Shown here: positions 1-13,299 of the stretch, piece after piece | How positions within the stretch are numbered: the stretch's first letter is position 1 | Layout of the letters: each line of letters opens with the position of its first letter | Source of the DNA: Physcomitrium patens | Lineage: Eukaryota > Streptophyta > Bryopsida > Funariales > Funariaceae | Assembly: GCF_000002425.4 (NCBI RefSeq) | Contig: NC_037254.1 | Coordinates: 6,616,144 to 6,680,143 of the forward strand | Direction: 5' to 3' | DNA: 64,000 bases | Notes under the pieces: generated by a model | Databases searched by the model: none | Told to the model about the DNA's origin: nothing | Seen by the model: the letters and a program-made list of their open reading frames with translations, nothing else | Program-made: the position numbers and the translations under genes

Positions 1-128
1 CACTACAAAGACAATATAAATAAGTATTCCAATCTCATCTTCTCTTATGAATCCTAATAAAGACACTTCATTACAAGGCAAGCAAACCTACCAAAATATA
101 AACCTACACATATGTGTATACACACACT

Positions 129-169
<41 letters not shown>

Positions 170-563
170 CAATAGAATACAAGCTACTTTTATACCAAAT
201 TTTTTTTAGTTTTATAAAAACCTATGAATAATAATTTTTAATTTTTAATTTTTTTTATATCATATAAAAATAAAAAGTAGAAATTTTAGATTCTCTTTTC
301 AACCATAAGAAGTTAGAATCAAATATTTCTATGCTTTCTTTAAACTGCTACAAAAACACTTGTTTTAGAAATTTAATTAAATAATATATATATAATTTTA
401 TTTTTACCATATGTTGTAATTATTTTTAAAAATAAAATAATTTTGTATAATTTATATATCATTTGTCAATTCTTTATAATAAAATATTTTGTACTATAAG
501 ATTTATAATGAAGTTTATTATTCTTTCTAATAGAGAGCTATTATCAATCACTTGTGCTTCTTG

Positions 564-598
<35 letters not shown>

Positions 599-2535
599 TA
601 AATATAATATATTATTATTATTATATATATATTTTATATCTTATTTTAATTCTATATAATATTGTATATTATATTCTATAGTATAGTTTCTTTTACTCTC
701 TTCTAATAAGGAGGCATTGCAATCAACTACTTGTATCCATCTATAGAATTATCATGAGGGTAATTGATCACATAGTAATCAAGTGTATTGCTGTATCATG
801 TAAAGTTTACTTTGAGAATATACAAAGCATTTAGCTTTAAAAGAAAATTCAAATAGTCTAAAGTCATCTTATAATTAAAAAAATAAAAATGAGATGGTTA
901 AAAATACCCTTCATAAACAAGCTTAGCCTACTTAAGAATTTTATATCTACACAATCTCATATTTTATGTTCTATATTATATCAATTCAAAAACCTAAATC
1001 TTATCAAATTCCAAATTTTGAATCTTATTAAATCTTAGATTGAAATTTCTTAAGTTCTAAAATAATTCCAATAGTTTTTAAAAATATTTAAAAAATTAAA
1101 AAAGAACCTAAATATATCTTAAAATTTATTTAAAATAAAAGATTAGAGACAATCTTTAATTAGATTATTAGTTTAATCTTAAAATCTATAAATTCATTCC
1201 TCATTTAGTTATATTTATAATAACTAAATATGAAAATATCTAATTTAAAAATTAATAAATATTATAATAAAATTACTATTGATGTTATATGGCTTTATAT
1301 TCTAACATTATTGAAGGATTTTAATAGTTAGGTCATGTAATTCAACCATTAAATCTCATTCAAAACTAAAAAAAGGCTAAATTGTGACATATTATATTAA
1401 TACTTTAAGTTTATATTTTATTCAATTTCTAAATCTTAAAATATATTAAAAAACTTAAAATTAATCTTAAATTTTTCATTTATTTTTCTTCTTTATTCTA
1501 TTCAATACATCTTCTTTTTTTTAGTAAAACTTTCAATGTTGTAAATTAAGCTTGACAATCTTTCTAAGTATCTCCTCGAGTATCTTCTATGCTTGATATT
1601 GTACCAATATATTTTAAATAATCATCTATTTGTGCCATCTTATTTAAATATCTTTGCTTCCAAATATAAAATAGGAATCTTTGAATTAAAATATATTTCT
1701 TAACTAGCTCTAAAATATAAGCCTTAAAGATTTTTTTTCCAAATATTTTAATTTTATCCTATTATAATCTAATCATATATTAGTTTTATATTATTATTTA
1801 AAAATATTTATTTTATACTCTTCTTAGTATATTAATAAAAATGCTTCTATGTCCTACATACTTAGCATCTCATCTTAAAAATATACTTTTAACCATACAT
1901 AATTTTAAAATTAATATTTAATCAATATACATAATTATTTTATTTTATGATGATAATTGTAAAAATAAAATTTATTTATAAAGCCAAATTATAAGATGGC
2001 CTCAATTAAAAGTTTCTTATAATTGCTGGTATAAAGTAGAAGAAGTAATAAACAAGAACAAAAAGAAAAACAACACAAAATAAGTGAAATAAGGGAAATC
2101 AAGCAATTTCATACTACAAAATTAGTCACAATTTGCTCATTAGATTTTTATCCAATTAGAGTAAAAATTAAAATTAAAAATATTTTTTTGAATATATAAT
2201 TTTTTTATCTTTTTAATGACATAAAAAACATATAAATTCAAGTGACTAAAAATAAATTATGGTAGTTTAAAGTGTAAATAATAGAAAAATGAAGTCATTA
2301 AATTTTATTATAAGGATAATTAAAGAGAAGTAAGTTTGACTTGCCTTTGACCTTACTTGGGCCTTATCTTGTAGTAGTGGAAAATTTTCTTTCTTGTTGA
2401 TGTATTCTTCTACTATAACTTTAATTTGATATTTTTTTCATTTTTTCATTTTTTTTCCTAGCTTTGCCAAAGCCTTCCTTTAATTTTCATGATAAAACAT
2501 CAAGTAAATATTGAGACGTCTTTACAATCTCAAAA

Positions 2536-2570
<35 letters not shown>

Positions 2571-2818
2571 CATTTATATTTACTCTTTAAAATATATTAC
2601 ATAAGACTAATGCATCAATCTTTAGTACTATAACAAAATAATACAACCCACAATAACATCACATTATAATATCTCTATAACAATGTTACTTCAAGATTTG
2701 ACATTCAAGTTGAGATTTAAAACAATATAAAATATCTAAGTAAAGATTATTATCATAAAACTTATAATTCTCTATAATTGTACTATAGGTATTCTATGGT
2801 ATTATATTAACTTAATTA
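1..2818. other. AT-rich intergenic DNA, no gene seen
   Basis: Very AT-rich sequence with stop codons in all frames. It holds (TA)n runs near 131-167, 570-593 and 2538-2566 and long A or T tracts. No domain, RNA gene or clear element end could be recognised. It is probably old transposon sequence decayed beyond reading. Confidence 0.6.
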
Positions 2819-3250
2819 TTATCATAATCATGTATATTTATTCTAAAAATTATCAATGTAATATGAATAGATAGAAGTAGATAAAAATAGATTAATTTTG
2901 TAATATCTTTTATAGAAGCTTCATAGACACGACTTCACCTTTAGACTTGTCTATAGGCAATTGATAGATTAGAAACTTGGCCAACAAGTTAGCCACATGT
3001 TGCATGTATTAATAGCTTATAATAAAATCTAATAATATGGCACACATATAAAAAAACTTACCTTGCAAGTTAAGACATGTTTCCTGCAAATTGAACATTT
3101 ATTAGAGGTCCTTATAGAATGTTGACATGTAGCTTTTAGGTAGATAGTATATATAGAGATAATAATGAAGTTTTTTTCATTCTTATCAATTCTTCACTTC
3201 TTTATTTGCCTTTATTGAGTTCTTATTCTTGAAAAATTGACAAGAATGCA
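2819..3250 (+). repeat. Ty3/gypsy chromovirus LTR, left copy of the split plus-strand element
   Basis: This stretch is clearly related to 9714-10260, 17243-17690 and 51924-52385. Shared blocks in the same order are a start near TATCAT/TGATAG, a block around TAATATCTTTTATAGAAGC, a block around TTAGAGGTCCTATA, and a TATA-like GATAGTATATATAGAG near the likely transcription start. It is followed at about 3256-3270 by a degenerate initiator-Met-tRNA primer-binding site (ATTAGAGCTTTG), so it is the 5' LTR of a plus-strand element. Exact ends are uncertain. Confidence 0.7.
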
Positions 3251-3560
3251 CTTATAATATTAGAGCTTTGTCTCTTTTTGATTAAATATGGATAATCTTA
3301 TTTTTTAAGATATAAGCATATAAATAATTATGGATTTTATACTTTTAATTTTATATTATTTTTGAAATTTATTTTATTTTTTAGTCTTCTCTTTTACTTA
3401 TCTTCAGAAATATTAGACATCTTCTTTTTTTATTATGTAATTATGGCAGAGCTTGCTAAAATGAAGTGTGCAATGGCACAAATCCAAGAGTAATTTAGGA
3501 TATTAATGCTTGCTATGCATCAATACAATTTATTACCACAAAAAGTAATAAGATTGGTAG
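3251..3560 (+). pseudogene. Start of a decayed gypsy gag region
   Basis: After the primer-binding site, a reading frame begins near 3443 with a Met-Ala-Glu-Leu-Ala-Lys-Met start and a short Gln/Met/Ala-rich stretch, the usual look of plant gypsy gag starts. It meets a stop after about 16 codons. The sequence is then interrupted at 3561 by a second, minus-strand gypsy element. The rest of this element resumes at 8856. Confidence 0.5.
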
Positions 3561-4060
3561 TGAAATAGAACCAGATTATCTCAGAAATCCAAGTTCCTTC
3601 TAATCTACTAAAACATAGAGCCCCATCACAAAATAGGACAAAATAGACTAAAAAAAATTGAATGGAATTAAATAAAATAGGACATAAAAGATAAAACTGA
3701 GCAAATAGAAACAAAACAAAATTAAACTGAATAAAAAGATATAAAACCAAATTTTACTAAAACAAAGGATTCTACGCCATACTTGATCAGATGCCCTAGA
3801 AGGCCTTGGCTAGTCCTATTTATACCTTATCTTACCACCTTGGACTTTCTAGAATGTTCTTAAGTAGTAGATTCTACCTAGATAATCATCCTAAACTTTT
3901 TTTAGAAGGTTTTATAATAGGCCCTATCTAAATAACCATCCTAAATTCTCTTTAGAATGTTCTATGGTAGATCTTGTCTAGTTCAAGAACCTAACTCCAA
4001 TTCTAAAAACTTCTATGGTTCTAATTATTTATACAATTATCTTTTCTATACCCTATTACA
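3561..4060 (-). repeat. 3' LTR of the nested minus-strand gypsy element
   Basis: About 500 bp, starting TGAAATAGAACC and ending CCCTATTACA on the plus strand. On the minus strand it therefore runs TG...CA. It contains an internal repeated block (CTAGATAATCATCCTAAA and CTAAATAACCATCCTAAA, near 3876 and 3935). The purine-rich tract lies immediately inside it at about 4061-4082. Confidence 0.75.
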
Positions 4061-4578
4061 ATTGACTCCCCTCCACTAATGGAAAACGTCCTCATTTTGT
4101 TCTAGATGGTATCTCCAGATTGTCTCTCGATAATACATGAGATTTTGTGCAGGTTCCTATATTGCATAATAGTGGGATAATCTTTTCAAATAACTTTGTA
4201 CTAAAGTTATGGACGTCCACTACCATGACAAAGATAACAATGCTTCAAAATGCCATCCACTTCATATTCTTGTTAGTCATCAACTACAACTAGTGGTGGT
4301 GGTGGTTGGTATCGAGCCGGAAAGTGCTTTGGCTTGGTATGAAATTCCTTCAATTCTGAAATATGAAAGACTATATGGACCTAAATATGTGGTAGAAGCT
4401 CGAGATAGTATGCGACATCAAAAATTACTACAGAAATGTGGAAGGGTCTAAACCACCAAGGTACTAGTTTACAAATTTGGATTGATGTAACAAGTGGTAA
4501 GTTGGCATTGGAGAGTAATATTTGAACACCATCTTGGAAAGTCTTATATTGCCAATAGTTATCTTCATATTACTTTTG

Positions 4579-4788
4579 TCAATTCTGTGCACTAAAAAGA
4601 CTGTGTTGTGTCTCTTGTAAGGCTATTGTAAGTCGTTGTATAAATTCTTCCATTGTTAGATTGTTGATGTTGATGAGACAAAAGAGAGTTACTCGCATAA
4701 TTGGATATTGATCAATATTAAAAAAAAATGGTAAATGACTGATATTTGCTTGAAAACTATCATTATAAGCAAACTCCAAGGGCATCAA
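4579..4788 (-). pseudogene. Integrase remnant of the nested gypsy element
   Basis: The minus-strand translation contains PLEFAYNDSFQANIS followed by an LPFFF block. This matches the conserved block of Ty3/gypsy integrases after the catalytic core. Downstream on the minus strand, near 4260-4100, is an EYEVDGILKH stretch followed by a decayed chromodomain. It is interrupted by stops, so it is a remnant. Confidence 0.75.
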
Positions 4789-5970
4789 GTATTCATCTCA
4801 ATCATTATGATGAACCACTACAAATATCCATAGCATATCCTCTAAGGTCTGATTTGCATACTCTATTTGTCCATTTGTTTGGAGATAGAAGGCTATAGAT
4901 ATGGCAAGTTGTGTACTTAGTAGCTTGAACTAGGCTTGCCAAAAACTTCTCGTGAAGCATGGATTTGAAATGATGACATAAAGTAATCCATGGTGAAAAA
5001 AGATGGTATCAAAGAAGATTCATATAAGCATTGGAGCATCAATATTCAAGCGTACCACAACCAAGTAAAATTACTTCAAGAATCAATCTACAAAGATGGC
5101 AACTACGGTATGATTATGAGGCCTCTATGGCAAATACATAATGAGATCCATAGTCATTTGCTCTCAACGTATCATAGATAGTGGAATTGGCCGTAATAGT
5201 CTAAGAGACGTTATGTTGCATGCTTTATTACATTGACATGACTAATAGGAGTATACAAAGGTTCGAACATCATAATCCAAACTTGCCCAAAACCATGTCT
5301 TTGAGATCTATTTTAGAGTCTACACTCATCTTAGATGTCCAGATATTTGAATGTCATGTCCTTCTTAAAGTATGCGTGCCTAGAGTTTAACATTTTTGGA
5401 TACTTAAATATGCTTCTTGAAATACAACAAGCCATTACTGAGAGTGTAATCCTGATATTGTATATTATCTATCTTTAGTTGATTGCTAACTATTTTGAAA
5501 TAAGTATCCTAATACGTAGCTTCTTTTTATTCTGTCTCTTTGGTTAGATCTGATATGATACTATTAATGGTAGTGACTTCTACCTTGTTTCTCGATTTGT
5601 CCTTCAAGTTTGATCTTTGTAATCAATTATCTAGTACAATATGTTATTGCCCTTGCTTGTATTTAAGTTTGATATTACAAAGTTATAACTGTTCTTTTCA
5701 AAAATGATGCCGTGATTACATATTTTTTAAATACAAATTATATAGCAAGGATTGATGGTCAATCCAAATAACCATTGGCTTCTTCAATAGATAGTGTCAC
5801 CACACCTTTGTGGCATGTACAATCACTAATTGCTCTCCATTATGTACAGAGTAATTGTGCTATGTCCTTCTAAGTATGCATGATTTATATGCCACAAATT
5901 GAAGGTTCCTACCAAAGTCTTGTTGAAGGACTGCTCCAATAACAAAGTTAGAAGCATCAATGTTAGGTGT

Positions 5971-6264
5971 TCAAGGAAGATTAGGATCATACAGTTGCAA
6001 TATTGGAGTAGTAATGAGTCCTTCCTTCAACTTATCAAAGGTATTTTGTTGCTCTAATTTCCATTCAAATGATACACCTTTCTTTAATAGATTTGTCAAT
6101 GAAGCAGTAATGTGAGCAAATATCCAAATAAAATAGTGATAGTATCCAACAAGGCTTAAAAATGACTGAACTTCAAAAGCATCCTTGGGAGTTGGCCAAT
6201 CTTCCACTGCTTTTACCTTATCTTGTTTCATATGCACGGCTTTGAAGGACACCTCATATTCCAA
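5971..6264 (-). pseudogene. Reverse transcriptase/RNase H connection of the nested gypsy element
   Basis: About 97 codons stay open on the minus strand. They contain VEDWPTPKDAFEVQSFLSLV followed by a YYHYFI block, then FEWKLEQQNTFDKLK and a TPILQLYDP block. This is the standard order where gypsy reverse transcriptase passes into RNase H. An FIDD catalytic motif lies upstream on the minus strand near 6390-6410 in a different frame, so frameshifts separate the parts. Confidence 0.8.
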
Positions 6265-8640
6265 AAAGGTGACCTCCGACTTCCAAAATTTATATTTTAA
6301 TTGCTTGCAATAGAAGTGACTATCTTGTAGCCAACGTAGTACTTCTTACAGGTATTATTCATGCTCTTCAGGGATTTTATTATATATTACAATATCATCA
6401 ATGAAGACAACTACATGCTTGTCCAAAAGGTCTCAAAACAATCTATTTATCTGACCTATGAAAGATGCTAGAGCATTGGTGAGGCCAAAAGATAAAATTA
6501 GCTATTCAAGATGTTAATAGTACATACAAAATGTCATCTTTTCTTCATCCTTTCTTACAATAGGTATTTGCCAATAGCTACTTTGAAGTTCGAATTTATT
6601 AAAGATGGTCGCACCTCAAAGTTAGTTACGAAGATCATCTATGCATAGAAGTGGATATGCATTTTTAACAATTTATTTATTAAAGCCTTAATAGTCAATG
6701 CAAAGGCAAAGTCCACCATCTTTCTTGGGTGTAAAGAATATATGTGCTCTCTATGATAATGTATTTTTTAAAATGAGGCCTTTCTCAAAAAGTTCACCTA
6801 ATGTCTTTTGTAATTCTTCAAGTTCTTCTAGTGTTAGACAATAAATTGGTCGACTTACTAGTTTGGCTCCAAGCAATAATTCTATTTGAAAGGAGGCACC
6901 TCAATTAGGAGGTATGCCACTAGATAGGTCGATTGGAAAGACATCTTGATATTCTTATATGAGCTGCTGAATCTGTTCTATTCCTTTAGCTATCTTTTCC
7001 ACCATTGATGCAAGATTGGGAACTACCATATATATATCGATTGCTCATGTTGTATTTGCTTCTTGATAAAAGTCAATCCTACGAGTAGTTTTTTGATTGC
7101 AGATTATCTTTTGTTTTTACTTGATGTAAAGGTGCAAAGACTCACCTTGCAGCGTCCATCTTTAAAAGATATTATCTTTGCTATCCAATCAACTTGCTCA
7201 TTTTCTATCTCTAATCATGTCATATTTTAACTTTATCACCTTGAATCTCTTTCTTAAGCCATAGGCATCTATCAATCTCATGGTTTTTTCTTCATACGTC
7301 TTACTCAATACATTCTCTTGGTCATCTATAAGGTATATAATTCCTCCTTTCATTTCTTTGGTTTTAATTCCAACTTGGTTGGTAATTTTAGTTGATATGC
7401 AATTTTTTGTAAAGCCACAATCTATAAGTACTTAACATGGTTGCCCTTTTAGTAGTTCCATAAGAAATACTAGTCAATTCTTTTTATAGTTATTTGAGGC
7501 TATACCATTTATCTCTGAGAGATAATAGCTACCTTCAATATTGCCCCCAGTGTCTTTATTAGGAAGCTCAATTTTCCTACTCTAACTCATTATTGACTTA
7601 GTATGTTTTGAGACTATGAACTCACCTTGTCTTGCTAATACTTGCACTTTGACGATTTAGACAACTTCCAATCTAATAACTTGGCTCTTGATAATAGAAA
7701 CTTAATCCCTTTTGTATGAATATTTATCATCTTTGTGGTATCAATGATCCTTGTAATGCATCAATCTCCATTGCTATTGATTGTTGTGCCATAATGTTAG
7801 ATAGTGGCATAGGACTTTGTATTATAGGTTGGGCTCTACAATTTTTGAAATCTATAAAATAGATCTTCTCTGCAATCCAAACTACATCTTCAAATATTTG
7901 TTGATCCTTTATCTCTACTTCTTGCTAGATCCCAGGTTTCAAACCTTGTAAGAATTGATCCATCATCTTTGCCTTCAAAACATTACTAATTTGGAGATAT
8001 AGGAACTTGAATCAAGAGACATAATCTTGCACCACCTAGCTTGTGTAAGATTTGTCAATTGATTGCGTGTTATCTTCTCTGCATTGATGGACCAAAATTG
8101 ATTTCTAAACTCGGTTTCAAACTCTTCTTAGTTACAAAATCTACCTTGAGCTCCATAGCTTTAAACTTGATGTGGCTACCAAATAGCTACCACATCTTTC
8201 AAATAGCTAGCTTCATATATAATTCTTTTAGCATTATTTGCCTCAAATAATTGAAGGTATTATTGCATGTTGAAGAACCATTGACATACATCTTCTTGTC
8301 TTAAAGTCCCAAAGTATGTACTAGGCTTATTCAATTTCAACCTAGCAAATGTTGACTCTCTTATCTTTAAGGCTTTTATTTGGCCTTACAAAGTAGCTAT
8401 CTGGCTTTAAAAGTATTGTATTTGAACCTCCATCTAAAGCCTCCGTATCTCTCATATTGTAATTTCTCCACTAGATTCTATTATTGTAATACCTTTTCAC
8501 CTCGCAATTGACTTTTTAAGAGTAGATTGTGATAGTCTCAATATAAGATCCTTTATGACCACAACAATTGACCTTAGGCTAGATGGTAATTATTGACATG
8601 CTATCAAAAGTAAGTAGTCTAATACTCGCTCTAATACCAA

Positions 8641-8855
8641 TGAAACAAGACTAGACTATCTCAAAAATCCAAAATTCTTCTACCTTCAGCTTTTTTTAAA
8701 AAAATTCTTTGATAGGACCTACCTAAATAACCGTCCTAAATTCTTTCTAGAATATTCTATGGAGGATCTTACTTAATCTACTAACCTAATTCCATTTCTA
8801 GAAACTTCTATGGTCCTAATTATCTATATAATTATCTTATCTATATCATGTTATA
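8641..8855 (-). repeat. 5' LTR of the nested minus-strand gypsy element, internally deleted
   Basis: It begins TGAAACAAGACTAGACTATCTCA, closely matching the start of the 3561 LTR. Its distal part matches the CTAAATAACC...TAATTATCT part of the other copy. It is about 215 bp against about 500 bp, so roughly 285 bp is missing from the middle. The primer-binding site is directly adjacent at about 8624-8639. Confidence 0.75.
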
Positions 8856-9713
8856 GGTAAGTAGTGAAGATATAGAGATGATTGGTAGGTAATAAAGATA
8901 TAGAGATGATTGGAGGTACTTCAACATCTTATACCAAATCATGCTACTCTTCTTATATAAATGGATAATAATTAAGAGTTTGAGGTGGAAGAAGTTTCAG
9001 GTTTAAAGTGGTGTTGAAATAGATTGGAATATTTTTTTTATTAGCATGGATATAATATTAGTGAATTCACATGAGAGCCAATAAAGAATCTTGCAAATAC
9101 AACAGAGAAGGTTAAAACTTTTCATCAATGAAATCCATCAAAATTAAGATGAAGAATCAAGTAATTTCTTTACTATAAAATAAAGAATATTCAATGGAGA
9201 TTATATTCTATCTTCTATCTTTTATTGTGAATTCTTTGTATTTTGTGATGCTAACAAGATGGAGAATTTATAACCAACACATTCAATTTAAAATTCATTC
9301 TTTATTGACTTATTAAACAAGGCATTACAATTGTCAAGACAATATAATTGAGATAAAAATCCTTAAGAACAATATATTTTTCATCAAATAGATGGTGAGA
9401 TACAATGAGTTTGATATCACAACCTTGGAAGAGACTTTCAATGTATAGTGATTTTATTAAAGATATAAATGACTCTTAATGGTATAACAAATGATTTGTT
9501 TGAAGGAAATTATAAAGTCCTCAATAATAATCAAATAAGAAGGTGGTCTTCTCGCCTCGAAATAGGACATTATCAGTGGCTAAGAAGACCTATCAACTAC
9601 CTTCAAAGGAAACAATAATGAGAATATATAGCAAATATAATTTGTCACATTTTCGACTTCATCAACATATAATCACTACTTCTTATGGAATTCATCTCTA
9701 GAACGGGAGATAA
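8856..9713 (+). pseudogene. 3' internal part of the split plus-strand gypsy: chromodomain remnant
   Basis: At about 8990-9150 the plus strand carries the same sequence as 51700-51850, which reads as a chromodomain (LEYLVHW-GYDISE, then EPSKNLVNA). Here it is more decayed. An LTR follows at 9714. Together with the LTR and gag start at 2819-3560 this is one plus-strand element. The 3' part lacks readable reverse transcriptase, so it had an internal deletion as well as the nested insertion. Confidence 0.65.
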
Positions 9714-10260
9714 TATCATGAACATACATATTTATTCTAATAATTACTTAGGTAATATGAATAGATAGAAGTAGATAAAAATATATTAATTTTATAATAT
9801 CTTTTACAAAAGCTTCCTTGAAGCTTTATAGATGCAATTTCTTCTTTATATATGTCTATAGGTCATTGATAGATTAGAAATTTGAGCAATAAGTTAGTGA
9901 CATCTTGCAAATATTATTAGCTTGTAATACAAACTAATGATGTGGTACACATATAAAAAACTTATCTTGTAAGTTAAGACATGTATCTTGCAAATTGGAG
10001 ATGTGTTAGAGGTCCTATATAATGTTGTCATGTAGCTCTTAAGTAGATAGTATATATAGAGGTAAAAATGAAGTCTTTTTTAATTCTTCACAACTCTTTT
10101 CTTGATTTTAGTCTAATTTCAAGGATCTCTAGTTTTTTATCTTTTAAGAATAGCCATCATAGTTTTTTTTTGAATATACATACTTTCTTTTTTTCTTTTT
10201 TATTTTTTTCTTTTGAAAAAAGTTTCATTTATTTATTTTTCTTTATTGAGTTTTTGTCGT
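9714..10260 (+). repeat. Ty3/gypsy chromovirus LTR, right copy
   Basis: It is related along its length to 2819-3250, 17243-17690 and 51924-52385. It begins TATCATGAACATACATATTT and carries TAATATCTTTTACAAAAGC, TTAGAGGTCCTATATAATG and the TATA-like GATAGTATATATAGAG near 10046. It ends in a T-rich tract. An open stretch at 10068-10325 here is a Phe-rich translation of T-rich LTR, not a gene. Confidence 0.75.
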
Positions 10261-10373
10261 TTATAATTTTTTATTTAATAATTTTTCTTATTCTTTTGTA
10301 TCTCATGTCTTCAATAGCTATTTAAGAGCCATCAAAACTTCTACTTTCACATGTAATCTAGAACATGACTTTT

Positions 10374-10526
10374 TATTGAATATCCTATATTCTATGTATC
10401 AAAAGCTGTGACTTATCTAGCTCTTAACTAAGACATTAGAAGTATCCATCTCTTGGCTTTAAGCACCTTTTATTAACAATAAATAATTTCCATCTTGCTT
10501 TCATGATTTTATCATGGTTTTGTAAC
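10374..10526 (+). repeat. Left LTR of the copia element
   Basis: It begins TATTGAATATCCTATATTC and matches 14934-15086 through AGCTCTTAACTAAGACATTA and CCATCTTGCTTTCATG. The primer-binding site starts two bases after it. The usual TG start has decayed to TA in both copies. Confidence 0.7.
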
Positions 10527-10879
10527 TTGGTATCACAACTGAATAAACATCAATTTAGATGAATAATATTATGAATGAATATCAATCTGAATAAATAATA
10601 CTATGGATGAATGTCAATTTGGATGAAACTATTGCTAAACTATTACCAAAGCCAAAGAGTTCTTAGAACCCTGTTGGAATTGCTAGAACTGGAATTTAAA
10701 CTCTATTAATGCTGATTTTTACTTAATTAAAACCTATTTGTTGCTCGTGGTGAAGATGAGTCTTTTTGCTTTAATATAGCTTGGTACTTCTATTCTCCAA
10801 ATATTACATTTTATAGATTTTTTTTAATTATTTTCTTATATTTATTTATTGCTATTGCATTAAATGTATTTGGTAATGG

Positions 10880-11190
10880 CATCTTCAATAGATCATTGCA
10901 TTGATCAATTAGATGAGAAAAACTATGGCACATGGACATTTGTTATAAAATACTTGATGCATATTTGTAAGCTCTAAATGTATGTAAAAGGGAAATTAAA
11001 ATATCCTATAGATATTGATGAAAAATTAAAATGGAAATCAAGTAAAGCAAAAGTACAAGTATTGATTGGACTTAATATTAAACCTTTTCAATTAACTCAT
11101 ATATGTAAATGTAATATTGCAAAGAAGATGTGGAATATATTGACTAAGACCTACAAGCCCTCAAGAATTATTATTGAAATATTTTAATGA
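10880..11190 (+). pseudogene. Copia gag remnant
   Basis: The frame begins MASSIDHCIDQLDEKNYGTW, the LDGxNYxxW-type start of copia gag. After one stop it continues at 10978-11187 with KYPIDIDEKLKWKSSKAKVQ, HICKCNIAKKMWNILTKTY and similar gag blocks. Further stops follow. Confidence 0.75.
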
Positions 11191-12084
11191 AGAAATTATA
11201 TAATCTTTGATGTATAGATTAAGAATTTATGGAAAAAAAAATTAAAAGATTTTTGATCTTTGAAATCAATATATTAAAGCCAATAGTGAAATAGAAAAAT
11301 AGAGCTTGAAATTTCTTATACTTACTATATTATTAGAATCTTAAAATCTAAATATTCAGTTGATTGCATTAAAGAAAAAAGAAGAGATTATAGAAGAAGT
11401 AATACAATCTATTTTTCTTGAAAAAGAGAAGGAAAAGACTAATTCTTTATTTTTTGTTTTAATAGTACATGCAAGAAAAAAACAAGTCTTAAAGAAGCAC
11501 CATCTACAACAAAAACAGATAACTTTAGAAGTACTTATAAGGCTTATCGACAAAAAAGACATTGACAAGGTGATGCAGAATGTCCTAAAACAAATAACAA
11601 TGATGTAGTAAATGCTAGCATTGTTGTTGTTCTATCAATTCAAGAGATATCATTTAATTCAAAAATAATGATTGCATTATTATCTCAATTATGACATTAT
11701 GTATGCATGGATAATACAACAGATGTACACATCTAAGATAAGAGTGAGCTTCTCAATTTTGATTAAAATGCAACTATCTAATTTCAAGTCTATGATGGTA
11801 GCATTGGCAAATCACAAGGCTCAAGTGAGTTGCATCTCATACTTTTAGACCTTATAGAAAAATGCATTCCTATGGTTATGAAGGATGTCCATTGAATTCC
11901 TAGAGCACGTAATACTTTGTTATTAGCTGCAAATTTATACAAGAAAGATTGTAAATTTAATTTAAATGTCAATGAAGTCAATTGGATTCTATTTTCAAGT
12001 GACTTACTTACACCAAGCACGCTAGCAAGTAAAGCTTATTTTATACCTTGTAAAATTTAAGAAGTTGCTACAATTTATAATTCA

Positions 12085-12370
12085 TCTATTTTAAGTCATA
12101 CACTTATTGAATGGCATCAAGCATTAGTACATGCTTCAATACACACAATGAAAGAGGCAGAGCAGATAAATTGTATTGAAGGATTAAAGATCAAGAGGGA
12201 GAAGGATAAAATATCTATATGTGAATCATGCATTATTGGCAAGGCCCATAGGCAACCTTTCTCATACAAGCATAAACATATCAATAATATTTTAGATGTA
12301 ATAATGTTTGATCTTAATTATTCTAATACAGCTAACTTTTATAGCACCAAATGGTTAGTTATATAAATTA
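12085..12370 (+). pseudogene. Copia GAG-pre-integrase zinc-binding region
   Basis: The translation has WHQALVHASIHTM, then CIEGLKI, then CESCIIGKAHRQPF. This is the H-H-C-C zinc-binding block that precedes copia integrase. A pure run of about 33 adenines at about 12479-12511 interrupts the integrase core downstream. Confidence 0.75.
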
Positions 12371-12477
12371 ATAAATATTTTGGATATTTTAGCCTTGTAT
12401 TTCTTTAAACTAAGGACCAAGTATATGTTGCTTATAAGACTTAGAAAGTGGAGACATAAAAAAGAATTAGAAGAAAG

Positions 12478-12513
<36 letters not shown>

Positions 12514-13299
12514 ATTGTTTAAGGTACTAAATTCTTGAATAATAAGCTTGGTTCTCACTTAAAAACTAAAGGTATTTAGGACATGGTCGCTCTTGCATAT
12601 ATACATGAAGTTTTCAACATAGCAAAGCATAAGATACAGACTATTTTTGAAGGAGCACAAACCCTTCTAAACAATGTGAAGTTGGATTGTTAGTATTGGG
12701 CATTTGTAGTAAAATTTGTGATTTGGACTTGCAATCACCTTTCACTGGTAAGACTCAATAGTAAGATACCACATGAAATTTTTTATGATAAAAAAATATT
12801 TTCTTTAAAATGCTCATTGCTTTGGTTTTTCTACTTAGTATCATAGATTAAAGAAAAAACGTCAAAAAATCAATTCAAAGGCAAGGAAGGAGTTTTCTGT
12901 TGGATTTTAAAAGTAAAAATAAGATATGAAATTTTTCTATATAAGAAAAAAAAGATGATTCTTAATCAAGATGTGATATTTCTTAATAATAAAGATGGAT
13001 TATTTGGTGAGCCACTAACTTCTCAAGAAAAAAATTAGAAAAGATATAGATGATAGAATTTTTTTTGATATACTAAATTTTCAACATCCAAATGAATTAA
13101 AAATATTCCAATTTCAAGCTTTAAGATTACATAAGTAGAATGGATTGAATAGAAAAATAGAAGTGGAGGCAACCACTCAAGCTCTACCACCAAGATGTCA
13201 TTATATAGGTAGCATTGACATAACAAATATTATAAGTAGTAGTAGGATGTGTCGCACGCCTTGAAAAAAAGACAAAAAATTTATTTGAAGAGAATAAGA

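Larger units (their letters stand above)
3561..8855 (-). mobile_element. Decayed Ty3/gypsy chromovirus on the minus strand, nested in another element
   Basis: The LTRs share their outer bases (TGAAA...CTATCTCA and a TTACA/TTATA end) and lie at 3561-4060 and 8641-8855. A Met-tRNA primer-binding site, read on the minus strand as TGGTATTAGAGCGAG, lies just inside the 8641 LTR. A purine-rich tract lies just inside 4060. Minus-strand domains in order are gag-like (about 8400-7800), reverse transcriptase with an FIDD catalytic motif near 6390-6410, RNase H (5971-6264), integrase C-terminal part (4579-4788) and a chromodomain-like stretch (about 4260-4100). Flanks GGTAG (3556-3560) and GGTAA (8856-8860) look like a 5-bp target duplication. 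Many frameshifts and stops make it inactive. Confidence 0.85.

Noticed and set aside
4209-4451. Plus-strand 80-codon protein
   Set aside because: It is the reverse strand of the gypsy integrase and chromodomain region.
10068-10325. Phe-rich hydrophobic protein of 85 codons
   Set aside because: It is a translation of the T-rich end of a gypsy LTR.
11356-11608. Small genes on either strand
   Set aside because: They lie within the copia gag region, overlap each other on opposite strands and have no domain of their own.
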